This document shows positions 32,906 to 42,954 of a DNA stretch of 64,000 nucleotides, piece after piece. Location: assembly GCA_025766275.1 (NCBI GenBank), contig JAFKAC010000094.1:62001-126000 (forward strand), given 5' to 3'. Positions within the stretch are counted from its first letter, which is position 1. The number at the start of each line of letters is the position of its first letter. This DNA comes from Lactarius indigo. Lineage: Eukaryota > Basidiomycota > Agaricomycetes > Russulales > Russulaceae. Position numbers and translations under genes: made by a program. The notes under the pieces are model-generated. The model was not told the DNA's origin. It worked only from the letters and a program-made list of their open reading frames with translations, and did not search any database.

Positions 32906-34963
32906 ATGGATTTACACAACGTGCATATCGATGTTCAGACCTACATTGATCGCCCTCCGAGTCCGATGATCGATACACAGCTTAGGGACACATCTACAAC
33001 CAGCGACCGTTGGAATGATCCTGCTGCACCCCAACCTAACACAGACACTCAGCGGGGTATGTTGGTTTGCTGTTCCACAAACTGTATTCTCACTCGCATA
33101 CCAGACGAGAACTACGGAGACTCTGCTGGCGGGTTGTGGACGATGTACCTCACTGAGGCCGAAAAGCAGGTCAAGAAGGTATACGAGAGCTTGAAGGGAG
33201 ATGCTGACGGTATCCTCGTATTTGTGAGCCCTGATTCGGTCCATCCTGTGTATATTCGTCAGCTAAAATATATGCTGAAGACCGGTCTATTCTCCGCCAC
33301 CATTGCCGCCTTTCTCATCGAAAGCTACAAGCAACTATCTCCCGATTCCAGCGTTACGACTAATGCGCTCCTTACTCAAATATCGCATCAACTCGTCAAC
33401 ATCTCTAGTGGGACACCTGTCGCGAGTGTTTCAGCGCAGAACACTCAGCCTTTCAAGCCAACGGCTTCCGCCGTCAGGGTCAACATATTGTGGTTCCTCA
33501 GTCTGGCCATCAACTTGAATTGTGCGCTTTCTGCGACATTGATGCAACAGTGGGCCCGACAGTATCAAGAACTCACGCAGCAGCACGGTGCACCTTACAA
33601 ACGTGTTTGTATACAATCGTTTACCCTTCACGGCCTTAGAAGATTCGGAATACTGGCAAGAGTCGTCATGCCAATTACCGCACTCCTGCACGTATCTGTC
33701 TTCCTCTTTTTCGCCGGTCTCGTCGAGTTTCTTTTCCCGATCTACACGACGGTCGCGTACACCACCCTCGGCTGCATCGCAATGTTCGCTCTCACATACG
33801 CAATCTTGACGGTTCTACCAAACATCTACCTCAATTGCCCGTATGGCACGCCCATGTCCGAAATCACGTGGCGCTTATCCCGGTTTACCGTGTTGGGAAT
33901 CTTTCTGGCCATCCTACGTATTGAGGGGCCGTTTCATGGACCTTTGTTGTCCCTATGGTATTGGACTCACAGGCAGGTGACGGAGATTTCTGGGCCCACC
34001 AAGTGGAGGGAAACACTCGAGATGCAAGTCGCTATGCGTCGTAAATGGCTCAAGGATGGCCTGCGGAAAAGTGTCGAGCTCAGCGCTACTGACGCCCCTC
34101 CAACGATGGATACGCATGCGCTTGAGCTCATACTTACAGCTCTCTACCAACACGAGGAGATCGAGGACTTTGCCGCTAACATACCAGGATTCTTTGACTC
34201 CAAAGCAGTGAAGGATGCGACCTCTGCAGTTCTTCCCCTAATGTCTGACCAGCCAGTGACCGAACCCATCCTCGGATCCCGTCTCCGTGATCTCCTCAAG
34301 ACATGTATCCCGGGTACTTCGCCTCTCACCGAAGAAGAGCGAAGGTACCGTCTGCGGGTGTGTCTGAAGAGCCTGTGGTATTGCGGGAGGGCGTACAATC
34401 AGCTAAAGAAATCGGAGCCATTACCCTCCTACGTCCGCATCGCTTTCGCCGGTCCCGAGATGACCCATCGAATTCAGGCGGAAAAGGACCTCGCTGCGCG
34501 TGTCACAGGACGTTGTTTTGGGGCGTTAGTCACGAAGAAGCTTTCTGTCGACATCCACTCGCGCAATACTTGGGTTATTCAAGTCAATGAGGGGGAACTT
34601 GCGTGCCTGTGTGTCATCCTTGACACAGACAGCCGCGAGGTGATGTCATTCCTTTGCCAGCCTGGCGCCATCGAACTTGCGAGCATCGTTTCCCTCATAT
34701 CTGCCGAGGCTGGCTCATTGGATGCTGACATAATCCCGTCGGATGTCCTGGATATGTTCAAACAGACGCTCCGCGTCCTCTCTCAGACCCTTCTAACAAC
34801 GGACCACGCCAACATGCCGCAACCTCAGGTCGAACGCTTCCACCGGATATATTCTTGGGCTCCCAACTGGCTCAAAGACGAGCTTCAGCAGATATCGGAA
34901 TGGCTACTGACGGCAATTGTGCCCTCACAGGAGTCATCGACTAATCTTTCGCATGTCTCGTAG
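32906..34963 (+). CDS. DUF6535-like multi-pass membrane protein (copy F)
   Basis: Exons 32906-33056, 33105-33223 and 33281-34963 give about 650 residues. Both introns (48 and 57 nt) are multiples of three and stop-free, so the unspliced transcript would read straight through as 685 residues. The splice model is preferred because paralogues with the same junctions have introns of other lengths. Exon 1 is polar (MDLHNVHIDVQTYID). Exon 2 has ENYGDSAGGLWTMYLTEAEK and ends DGILVF. Exon 3 opens TGLFSATIAAFLIESYKQLS. Hydrophobic segments: VNILWFLSLAINLNCALSAT, the LLHVSVFLFFAGLVEFLF stretch and the LGCIAMFALTYAILTVLPN stretch, then NCPYGTP, and a fourth near RFTVLGIFLAILRIEG. The C-terminal half carries GSRLRDLLKTCIPGTSPLTE and a conserved CFGALV segment. 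Intact member of the KQLSPDS subgroup; function unknown. Confidence 0.85.
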   Translation: MDLHNVHIDVQTYIDRPPSPMIDTQLRDTSTTSDRWNDPAAPQPNTDTQRGMLVCCSTNCILTRIPDENYGDSAGGLWTMYLTEAEKQVKKVYESLKGDADGILVFVSPDSVHPVYIRQLKYMLKTGLFSATIAAFLIESYKQLSPDSSVTTNALLTQISHQLVNISSGTPVASVSAQNTQPFKPTASAVRVNILWFLSLAINLNCALSATLMQQWARQYQELTQQHGAPYKRVCIQSFTLHGLRRFGILARVVMPITALLHVSVFLFFAGLVEFLFPIYTTVAYTTLGCIAMFALTYAILTVLPNIYLNCPYGTPMSEITWRLSRFTVLGIFLAILRIEGPFHGPLLSLWYWTHRQVTEISGPTKWRETLEMQVAMRRKWLKDGLRKSVELSATDAPPTMDTHALELILTALYQHEEIEDFAANIPGFFDSKAVKDATSAVLPLMSDQPVTEPILGSRLRDLLKTCIPGTSPLTEEERRYRLRVCLKSLWYCGRAYNQLKKSEPLPSYVRIAFAGPEMTHRIQAEKDLAARVTGRCFGALVTKKLSVDIHSRNTWVIQVNEGELACLCVILDTDSREVMSFLCQPGAIELASIVSLISAEAGSLDADIIPSDVLDMFKQTLRVLSQTLLTTDHANMPQPQVERFHRIYSWAPNWLKDELQQISEWLLTAIVPSQESSTNLSHVS

Positions 34964-35417
34964 CAGTTGAGCGAGAACCCGGTGCGGATTGAAGTGGCAC
35001 CAGATAGCGGTGTTGACGGTAGCTTAGTTCAGACGTAAATAAGGCAGATGTCCTTCGGACCATCATGTTCCATGAGCGACTGCACAGCAGCTTGGGCGCC
35101 ATCCCCTGTAATGTACCATACATGTTCTAAATGGACCGTCCATTTTACCTCGTCTATCCCGCTTCCATACCCGTCGCAACGCTGGGGGTAGACGTATGGT
35201 TTGTTGCGTCAGATAATTCATCAAGAGTTGGCTCACGGGTCGTATAGATCGACGGTGGATAGTACCATTCAACCATTATAGAATAGACCAATTTGAAGGG
35301 AGCGCTTATGTTACAGTCACAAATATGCGTACAAATATTTCGTACCCAAAAAACTTCGCGAATCCTAATTGTCATTATGCCTTTTCCTTTAGCTTCGGGA
35401 TTAAAATATTTAGATAT

Positions 35418-35744
35418 TCAAAATCGACGAGGACAAGCTCGTCCACCTACCGATGAGGACTGGATCTTCCCTTCGCTCCTGCTCTCACTCTTGCTCTCGC
35501 TCTTCGGCAATTTGCTATCTATTTCGTCAGAAGATGCCGTACAGACGTCCGATCCTCGCTGGTCTGCAGCCCACTGCGCTGCTGCGTAGTGCCCATTCTG
35601 AATGTTGGCACCAAACCCGGCTACGAGACACCCAAGTGTGCTGAAAGCGAGCAGGACTGGGAAGGCCTTCCAGGTGCTTCCGTTCTTGTCGGCTACTGCC
35701 TGGATCACATTCGGCTCAATCTTTCCCTCGCAAAGCGGTCCCAC
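35418..35744 (-). pseudogene. Fragment of a small membrane-protein gene (P1)
   Basis: On the minus strand NVIQAVADKNGSTWKAFPVL then LAFSTLGCLVAGFGANIQNG encodes one hydrophobic segment and a polar Ser/Glu/Lys tail. The same gene is seen at 51378-50940. Here the upstream part (which in the other copy adds YGTYNLLAFLLVTS) has diverged, and no ATG begins the frame. The right-hand block GGTAGGT could be a splice donor for a lost next exon. I do not recognise the family. Confidence 0.4.
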
Positions 35745-35799
35745 TGTTCAAATAAGCCCGACAACTTTGGTTTTGATTGTTAAGCGTGTGGCGCTTTAA

Positions 35800-36170
35800 G
35801 TTGTGACCGAGAGGACAAGGAGGCTAGACGCGCCATGTACTCGGGCTGAGGAGACGAGATCTCACAGTGAGACAGATATCACTTATCCATTGTTTGTGAG
35901 GTAGAGTAGCGTGGACCTCAAGGTGGACCAATTAGAAGTCCATACACAATATTGTACACCCAAAACACCCAAGTGTTGTGAAACCTGCAGGGTATACACG
36001 TCACCACCCAAAAAGTACGGTAGATCTCACTCAATCTTATCTGTCCTGGTACCGATCATTCCCCAAACCAGGGTCATGATGCACACCGTAAGGAACCAAA
36101 CACTTCGATCTATAAGCTTAGAAATTAGAACAACAATGTCGGTCATTCCATCATCTTAATGCCGATCTTC
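35800..36170 (-). other. Conserved segment, possible relic of a membrane-protein gene
   Basis: This region recurs at about 56530-57230: TGTGAGGTAGAGTAGC, GTCCATACACAAT, TTGTGCACCC/TTGTACACCC, CCCAAACCRGGRTCAT and CACTTCGATCTATAAG are shared. The minus-strand translation has a short hydrophobic run (LIDRSVWFLTVCIMTLVWGM) here but is broken in the other copy. It may be the leftover of a multi-exon membrane-protein gene, perhaps the same as P1. From 36170 to 36720 nothing is recognised. Confidence 0.3.
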
Positions 36171-36722
36171 CGGTACCGCTGTATGTACCAGAAGGCAAAC
36201 AACGACACCCGCTGCTGAGGTCCGGCAAGGGAAAACGTAGATAAAAGAGGTAAGAGAAATCAGGACAGGAAACACGGAAACCCAGACTCACAGAAGGAGA
36301 TGGATATCATTAACGCAGGGATAAAAGCCTGTGTGTTTTCACTCACACCGTACAGAAAGCGAGCTAGTAGTAATCGCAGAGTAAAGAGGTAGAATATGTT
36401 GGAATAGAGCGACTCCACGACTCCACGTGCGAGACATCTCGGCGTCGGACGTCGGCCCCGCATCGGTGTCGGGCATCGGCTGCACCTCATGTGCGGGTGC
36501 ATGCGTGATCGTGTCGCCCTGTGAGTTAGTGTATGCCCTCCGGTGTGTGATAGGAAAAGATGAGATGCAAGCGTAGCCTTGCAACGCTATCCTTACGGTA
36601 CTGGTTGTGATCAGGGACAATCCCTCGATCCAGTAGCCAACGGAGTGCGACTTTCCGCATATTGTTTTCGCCTGTTGTTAGTCAGTCTTTATGATGTATT
36701 TAAGAACGCTGTATGCGCTCCT

Positions 36723-36806
36723 GGCACCCCAGTCGTTTAACTTGGTGTGCCAGGCAAGTATTCCCTACTCTCTTTCGAATACAGTCGTTTAACCTGGTGT
36801 GCCAGC
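36723..36806. repeat. Direct repeat and hairpin
   Basis: CAGTCGTTTAACYTGGTGTG followed by CCAG occurs twice, starting near 36730 and 36783. The first copy is preceded by CTGGCACCCC, which pairs with GGTGTGCCAG (one mismatch) to form a stem with a loop of about 13 nt. It lies 3' of the minus-strand gene at 37102. Function unknown. Confidence 0.45.
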
Positions 36807-37101
36807 GCGCTGCGTTTCATCAGAATACATCGTTACAGCGAGTCGTCACTAAATATAAGGCATTCAGATAAGAGACGCATATGTAGGTTCCGAATCATGC
36901 AGAAGCGAAGTAGAAGACAAGAGAGGTGTTCGGAATTATATGATACGCTCGTCGTGACGCGACTCACTGTGTCAGGTAAAATGGTATACTGCGTCACCGA
37001 GGAAGCCACCGTGTCATCCGATACTACTGAGCCCTCGCGCGATTGGATTGTAACAATGTAGGTAGTATTGACCAGTCACCCAAGCGGGTTCGGACACTCG
37101 G

Positions 37102-39026
37102 TCAGGCGGTGCCCTGGCCCGAGCGACTATCTCTGGCCTGGGCTCTGGCCTGTCGCGCGTCCACCTTTTCCTTTATCGGCTTCAGTTGGTCCGCCAGCCG
37201 GGAAAGAGCTGGGATTTCTTGTGCGTCGGAATACGTCTCGTTGAAGCGATCTACCAGATCCTGTGGCAGTCCTGCATCCTGCGAAGTCGGGATATCCTCC
37301 GCGAGGATGCGGGCAGTCGTTCGGAATATGTCAAGTACATCCGATGGTATATTCTCTGTGCCCAAGGCGTTCGTCTTGCTCGGTATGATGAGGACGATGC
37401 TCGCGAGACCGATGGCACCTGGCTTGCCAAGATAAGTCGCCACATCCTCCCTTGGTCTTCCTAGAATAGTCGATAGGGACTCCAGCTTCGCATCCGAGTC
37501 GAGGGCATCAACACCTGAGTCACGGCTTGAGTTGATGTCGGTTGCGAGCTTCTTTGCGACCAACGCGCCGAAACATCGTCCTATCGTACCGGTAGTGGGG
37601 TCCTGTTCAGCCCAATCTCGAAGGTGATGAGCGTCGGGAGGGGAGAAATCGGATGGCAAGGGCACCGGGTTCTGATTGTACACCCTTACCCAACACCACA
37701 GGCTCTTCAGACTCGCCAGCAGACGCCTCGTATTTTTGCTCTTTAGTACGTTCGACTTGCCAGTGAAGAATCTTAGTATATACGTCTTGAAGCGGCGGAA
37801 GGAGGAGATGGTATTGGTCGGATGGAACTCCGACAGAGCATAGTCGTCGAAAAATTCTGGCACCAACGTGGCAGAGTCTTCAGTCTTGTTTTTTTCAATG
37901 GGAGCCCTAAGAGTCCATTCAAGCGCATTCGTGTCCACCGATTGTTGGGCCTGGATGCCATGGAGCTCGACGGTCCTCCGCAGGCCGTCCCAAAATCTCT
38001 GTTTATGCTCGTTGATCCGCTTTTCAAGTCTGAATCCAAGAATAAGTCGAATGGTCGAGAAAACCCCAGTCCAGAAAATGTGGTGTAAGCACCACGCGAG
38101 TGCGGTGAAGGGTGTTCCATATGGGCAGTCGAAGGAAAAGAACGAGGAAAATGTCAAGACTGCGTATATGAGGTAGAAGACGGAGAGATAGACAATGGCG
38201 AGATAGCCGAGGGCGAGGGGTCCAAGGGTGATGGGGCCGAGAGTGAGGGATCCGATGCCCTTGCCGATGTTGAAAATATAAATGACAAGACCCACGCAGT
38301 AGAGAAGGATGGAGATGTGCAAGGACATGGCCAGTAACTGGTGGATTGTGTCCACATGGAATTTTCCGAGGCCATTGAACAGAAACATTCGTAAACGCGC
38401 GCGCTCATAAGGTGCACCAGGTCTCTGCGTGAGTACCAGATACCGCCGGGACTGTTGTTGGATCAAAGTCGCGAAGACGGAGCAGCCCAAGCAGAGGACA
38501 ACGCTGCAGAACCATGTCGCGTTGACCATGAGGGCAGAAGTCGATGGCTTGAACGGCTGGTTACTCCCAGCTGAAGTGCTCTCGATGGGGATCCCGCTGG
38601 AGATATTGACAAGCTGGGCGAGTAGCTTGACGGTCTCATCGCCTGGATTGGGAGATAGCCACTTGTAGCTTTCAACAAGGGAGACCGTGATGACAGCCGT
38701 GAACAGGCCAGCCTTGAAAAAATGCCTTAGAAGGGAAATATGCAGAGGACTAGACCAGCACGTACAAACACGAGGGTAGTGTCTGCTTCTTTTGTGAACC
38801 TCTCAATTATCTCTTTATCCCGATCCCCCATCTCCTCAAGGTACTTCAACCACTGCTCAGAAGGGAATTTTGAGGTCTCCCCTGGTACACAAATGAGAAT
38901 ACGGTTCGCCAGATAGAAAGTCAACTGACCCCCTTGAACCTCTGGCTCATGTTCAGCCTGAGGTTGCGGCGTAGAATGGGCCTTCTCGTCAACCGTATAC
39001 GAGTCGTCACTGTCGCGCGGGGCCAT
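37102..39026 (-). CDS. DUF6535-like multi-pass membrane protein (copy G)
   Basis: Minus-strand exons 39026-38930, 38881-38766 and 38712-37102 give about 607 residues. The start is MAPRDSDDSYTVDEKAHSTP. Exon 2 has FPSEQWLKYLEEMGDRDKEI and ends DTTLVF. Exon 3 opens AGLFTAVITV with ESYKWLSPNPGDE. Hydrophobic segments include VNATWFCSVVLCLGCSVFAT, LHISILLYCVGLVIYIF and LGYLAIVYLSVFYLIYAVLT, with LGPITLGPLALGY between two of them and then DCPYGTP. It is the close sister of the gene at 14601, and it keeps the C-terminus that the other has lost: QDLVDRFNETYSDAQEIPAL, then an Arg/Gln-rich end. No break is seen. Its upstream region (39.0-41.2 kb) is the inverted counterpart of 12.4-14.6 kb. Function unknown. 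Confidence 0.85.
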
Positions 39027-39100
39027 TTGTAAGTGTCGAACAATACGATGTTGAGAACGATGGAAATGGGACGAAAAGACGAACGAACTAGTAGGAGAGA

Positions 39101-39215
39101 TGGATTAATAAGTTAAACCAGACCTCCGGCCGTCGACTACTGATAGGCCCCATTAGGGATAGTCAACCAGCATCACACCTGAACGTTGAACGATCGAGAA
39201 ACACCGCTACCAGTA
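39101..39215 (-). promoter_or_regulatory. Conserved proximal promoter block
   Basis: The minus strand shows TACTGGTAGCGGTGTTTCTC, GATCGTTCAACGTTCAG and TGATGCTGGTTGAC, as in the three sister units. The TATA position is altered to CTTATTAATC (TATTAAT starting at 39120, 94 nt before the ATG), so the core element is weaker here. Confidence 0.55.
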
Positions 39216-39418
39216 GTGAGAGGAAGTGATGTTGCTTGCTACTGTTTTACGTTTCCAGAATTGTCCGTGCATACTACCACTCTGCCAGCGTCATTCAAAA
39301 ACAGTTTAATGATGCCCATCGAATGACCTACCTTGAGGGGGCGGTGTGGAGTTTGATGGGCCCCAAACACCTCGAGGCTTCTCTTCTGTGAGGGAATGAA
39401 TTAGTATTCCCTTGGGCA

Positions 39419-39433
39419 ACGTTTTCGAAACAA
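39419..39433 (-). promoter_or_regulatory. 15-bp palindrome, DUF6535 upstream element (degenerate)
   Basis: On the minus strand TTGTTTCGAAAACGT: the core TTTCGAAAA is kept but the left outer arm has changed, and the ATG that overlaps the element at 14195 is ATT. It is 407 nt before the ATG at 39026. Confidence 0.45.
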
Positions 39434-39479
39434 TGCAGATCAGCGCAGATGTGGTGGGACGTAAAGGGTGGTGATCAGC

Positions 39480-39800
39480 GATGCTACATATAGTAGCGCT
39501 GGCAGCAATCAACATCGTGGGTCGCCGATGAAGCACAAAAATAACAGGGGTTCTACGACGAAACACCGGGAGAACAAAGTACCTGTATATATGAATTGGA
39601 TCATACTTGGGTGGCAACTGTGGGGCATGTCACTTCGTGCCGCCAGGCATGGAAGTGTGATTGATCGACAGACTAGAAGTGTTCTCTCGACGGCGATAAC
39701 GCCGGCATGCATGGGAGCATTGGTAAGGTAGTTGTACGCGGACAACTCGGAGGGCACTGCATATCATCACCTCACGCCATCCACATTGCTCTATCGAGAC
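39480..39800 (-). repeat. Conserved upstream block R4
   Basis: The minus strand carries CTCCGAGTTGTCCGCGTACA, GCATGCCGGCGTTATCGCCG, GAGAGAACACTTC and TCAATCACACTTCCATGCC, aligned throughout with 13830-14160. It is part of the unit upstream of copy G. Confidence 0.65.
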
Positions 39801-40149
39801 TTGAAGTCTTTGGGGACTGAAGCCGTTCAGTTCCTCCAATATGTGATCGAACCTCCGCGTTTAGTACTAGTACTAAGTTAGCACTCGCGTGATACACTTG
39901 GTGATACAGCTGGTGTATTCCCCGTCTACTCGGCATGGCCGGGCCGCAGCCTTCCCCTGGCACGATGTTCATGTTCACTAGCGCCTTGACTAGCGCTCAA
40001 TAGCGCCCATTCAGCCTGCTCTGATAAGATTCCTGTACGTCGGTCGATTCTCGAGTCACTCGAGTTGAATGGCCCGTATTCAGTTTAACTACTATTAAAT
40101 CTTGTCATGCATACCCCAAGTGTGTCGCGTTGTCAGCTTCTAGCCAAGT

Positions 40150-41200
40150 TGCTTTCGAGCTGCAGACGGGATTACACACTTCAGATACTTAATTTGTCGA
40201 CAGCACCAGTTCTTAGCCCATCCCTTCGCCCTGGATCCACTTCTATTCCACCATCTGCACGCTATATATTCACACAGTCCCTAGCACAACTCGAAGCCTC
40301 TGTCACTCAGCAGCGTACCGAATACAAGGTGAGATGGCTATGCGGACTCACAAGGCACACCTGCCAAAAGAGGGGACATGGTATCCACGCGCTCAGTGAA
40401 CCGTACAGAGAGAAACGTCACGGAATCCCAGGAAAGAGGGTCAGTCTCATTTTGTAATGCCGAGTTCTTCTCTACGGTCAGGACGGGATGATTCAGAGAG
40501 AAAAGGGGTGAACCGAGGGAAATGTACATAGCAACACGGCGGCTCGCAACTCATACGCCGCAGGTAGATGCGACTGTGCAGATGCGTCTAGAATCCAAGA
40601 GTGAGCAATTCCGTATCTCGAAGACGCAAAAGATGTCCCCAGAAGAGTGCCGAAGCGGAGTGTAGAGTAGGTGCCTGGATAGCAGAGTGACTGCCACAAC
40701 GTGGCTGCGTTTGACCTTCAACGATGAGGTAAGTGTGTTGGCACGCAGGGCAAGAACGCACATCGTTGCTCCTGGGTTGATGCAGGAAGCGCCTTTCTTC
40801 TATGCCGTAAATGAGAACGCCGCACCTGTCAACGCCACAGTAAATTAAGTCGGAAAGCGCTCGCATGAAGATGGCTTGCGGGATGAAAAGCAATGCAAGT
40901 CAGGAAAGAAGCAGGGGTGGTTGGAGGAAATGGTATTGACAAGGTGTAGTGCCATGACTTGAGGCCTGAGGCCTGAGCAGCGAGACAGAGACATCGATGC
41001 AAAACAATATGAGTATCGGGGTGTTGTCGTGTATGACGTGAAGGGCAGGCTCAAAGTAAACACATCTGTTCAATATGTGGGCGTTAAAAAAATGCCTCCG
41101 GGCGTGCATCGTGGTAGCTGTGTGGTGATCAGCGCGTGGGGGGAAAAGAGAAATGTTCACGTGATAACATCCATGCCATGATAGAATAGCCACTGTGACA
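40150..41200 (-). repeat. Upstream repeat R2, copy 4 (inverted)
   Basis: On the minus strand it shares CTTACCTCATCGTTGAAGGT, CAAACGCAGCCACGTTGTGG, CATCTGCACAGTCGC, the GGACGGGATGATTC area and GGCGAAGGGATGGGCTAAGA with 12370-13400. It ends near the left side of the transposase locus. No open frame is conserved among the four copies. Confidence 0.6.
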
Positions 41201-41674
41201 ACATGAACTCCTGAATCAGCGATCTACGTCGATATTACAGTCCCTGAGGCCAGAGGAGTTGTACATTGAGCAAGATAGCGAGATGGCCTCAGGCTGGAGA
41301 AGTGCAAAGACAGAAAAAACTGGAATGTGGTTCAGCGATCATTAGAGTGTATATATATCAGACTCACATCCGCAGTATATGATTGCCCAAATGTCTAAAA
41401 ACAGTGGCGATGATACAGCGGTTTTCATAACACTTGGCCCCTGCCTTTTTTAGCAGACATACGGTCATTCAAAACACAAGAGCGGGGTTTGTAGTTAAGT
41501 CGACAAGGAAATTCAAGAGAAATTGGGTTGTCATGCAGAATCGGGGTTATGGGATAGGTATCACGGAAAAATTGGGTTATCGAATAGGTTACCCGCGTTG
41601 CTATGCTCGGCCACTGCGTGCGACCTCCAACTCAAAGTCGGCGTGCTTCCACACTTTTCTATCATCCTTCAACA

Positions 41675-42750
41675 ATGGTCCGCCGGTACTCCAAGGACGT
41701 CAAGGAATTGGCCCTATCGATGTCCCTTCAAGGACTGCGTGACTCAGAGATCCATGAAATGACTGGGATCAGTATACGGTCGCTCAAGAGGATCCGTAAA
41801 ATGCATCGCCAGACTGGAGGCGTGCATTCCCCACCACCAATCGACAATGGTCGGCCGCGCATCCTCACCGCAATTCAAGTAAAGGTATGTCTGCGATGTG
41901 TTGGTCATGGACGCTGTCTCACTATCACAGTTCCTCCGCGACGCTGTTGACCGCCAGGCCGACACATCGCTCATGGAGCTGCAGGTGGAACTTCGGGAGG
42001 CGTGCGGCGTTGAGGTATCACTTACGACAATCCTACGTTCCCTTCAAAGGGAGGGGTACACAATGAAAACTGTACGTTTTCATCTTTTCGCCCATTGGGT
42101 TCTTATGACATCGGCGACAGATCACACGCCGTGCTCTTGAGCGTAATGAGCAGGACCGTGAAGAGTACATGAATCTCATCACTACTCATTTCCGCCCAGA
42201 ACAGCTCGTTTTCGCCGATGAGAGCCACTTCAATCGGCTTACACTGAGGAGGCCATATGCGTGGTCCCTTCGGGGTGAGCGCGCTGCCCGATACGAGTTC
42301 TTTCTTCGTGGGACGAAATATTCCATGCTACCTGCTATCTCCCTGGACAGGATCTTACACCTCGAGGTCGTTGAGAACGCCATTACCGGCGACACTTTTC
42401 GGCAATTTGTTGAAGGCCTCCTCCCGCGCATGAACGAATGGCCGATGCCCAATTCGGTCCTCGTTGTCGACAACGCCGCCATTCACAAGGTAGATGGAAT
42501 TCGCGAACTGGTCGAGGGACATGGCGCACGCCTTGTTTACCTCCCCGCGTATTCGCCTGACTTCAACCCGATTGAATTGGCATTTTCATCCATCAAGGCA
42601 TGGCTGCGCGCAAACCGTGCTCGCGTCAACGTGGATCTCGAGACCGGCAATGGCAACGTCTTCAATACATTCTGGGAGGCCGTCCACTCTGTCACGGCAG
42701 ACGACGCAAAGGGCTGGTACAGCCACTGCGGGTACCAAGTCCCTCCCTAG
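41675..42750 (+). CDS. Tc1/mariner-like transposase (DD34E)
   Basis: Exons 41675-41884, 41931-42071 and 42121-42750 (introns of 46 and 49 nt, both phase 0) give about 326 residues, the usual size. The N-terminus (MVRRYSKDVKELALSMSLQG, then GISIRSLKRIRKMH) is a helix-turn-helix DNA-binding region. A second HTH-like part follows in exon 2 (SLMELQVELREACGVEVSLT). The catalytic part is a DDE_3 / Tc1-type domain: FADESHFNR holds the first Asp, VLVVDNAAIHK the second, and SPDFNPIELAF the Glu, with 34 residues between the last two. Such enzymes excise and insert elements at TA. No disabling change is seen, so it may be active. Terminal inverted repeats could not be fixed: only weak candidates such as TGATTGCCC (41380-41388) and its inverse (42790-42798). 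It converges on the minus-strand gene ending at 42955. Confidence 0.9.
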
Positions 42751-42841
42751 TTTTTTAGAAAAAAAGTATCTACACGAATGTATGACTGCGGGCAATCACT
42801 CAGGAATGTTGGGAAAAAAACATCGAATTGAAAATGTTTAC

Positions 42842-42893
42842 AGTACGGGTGCATCAAAACCCTCAAAGGTTGAGGGAAAACTACCGACTGTTG
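42842..42893. repeat. Inverted repeat downstream of the transposase
   Basis: ACAGTACGGGTGCATCAAAA continues into CCCTCAAAGGTTGAGGG and then AAAACTACCGACTGTT. The centre is a palindrome (CCTCAA AGG TTGAGG), and the outer arms ACAGT..CGG / CCG..ACTGT are also inverted. It could be a terminal structure of the transposon, the transcription terminator between two convergent genes, or a remnant of another element. A run of 12 G (42913-42924) follows. Confidence 0.4.
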
Positions 42894-42954
42894 AGTATAT
42901 GTTACGCACGCTGGGGGGGGGGGGTGTGATCGTGGGATAGCTGACAAAGCTACC

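Noticed and set aside
41380..42798. TGATTGCCC and its inverse as transposon ends
   Set aside because: Only nine bases match and the flanks do not show a convincing TA duplication; kept as a weak candidate only.
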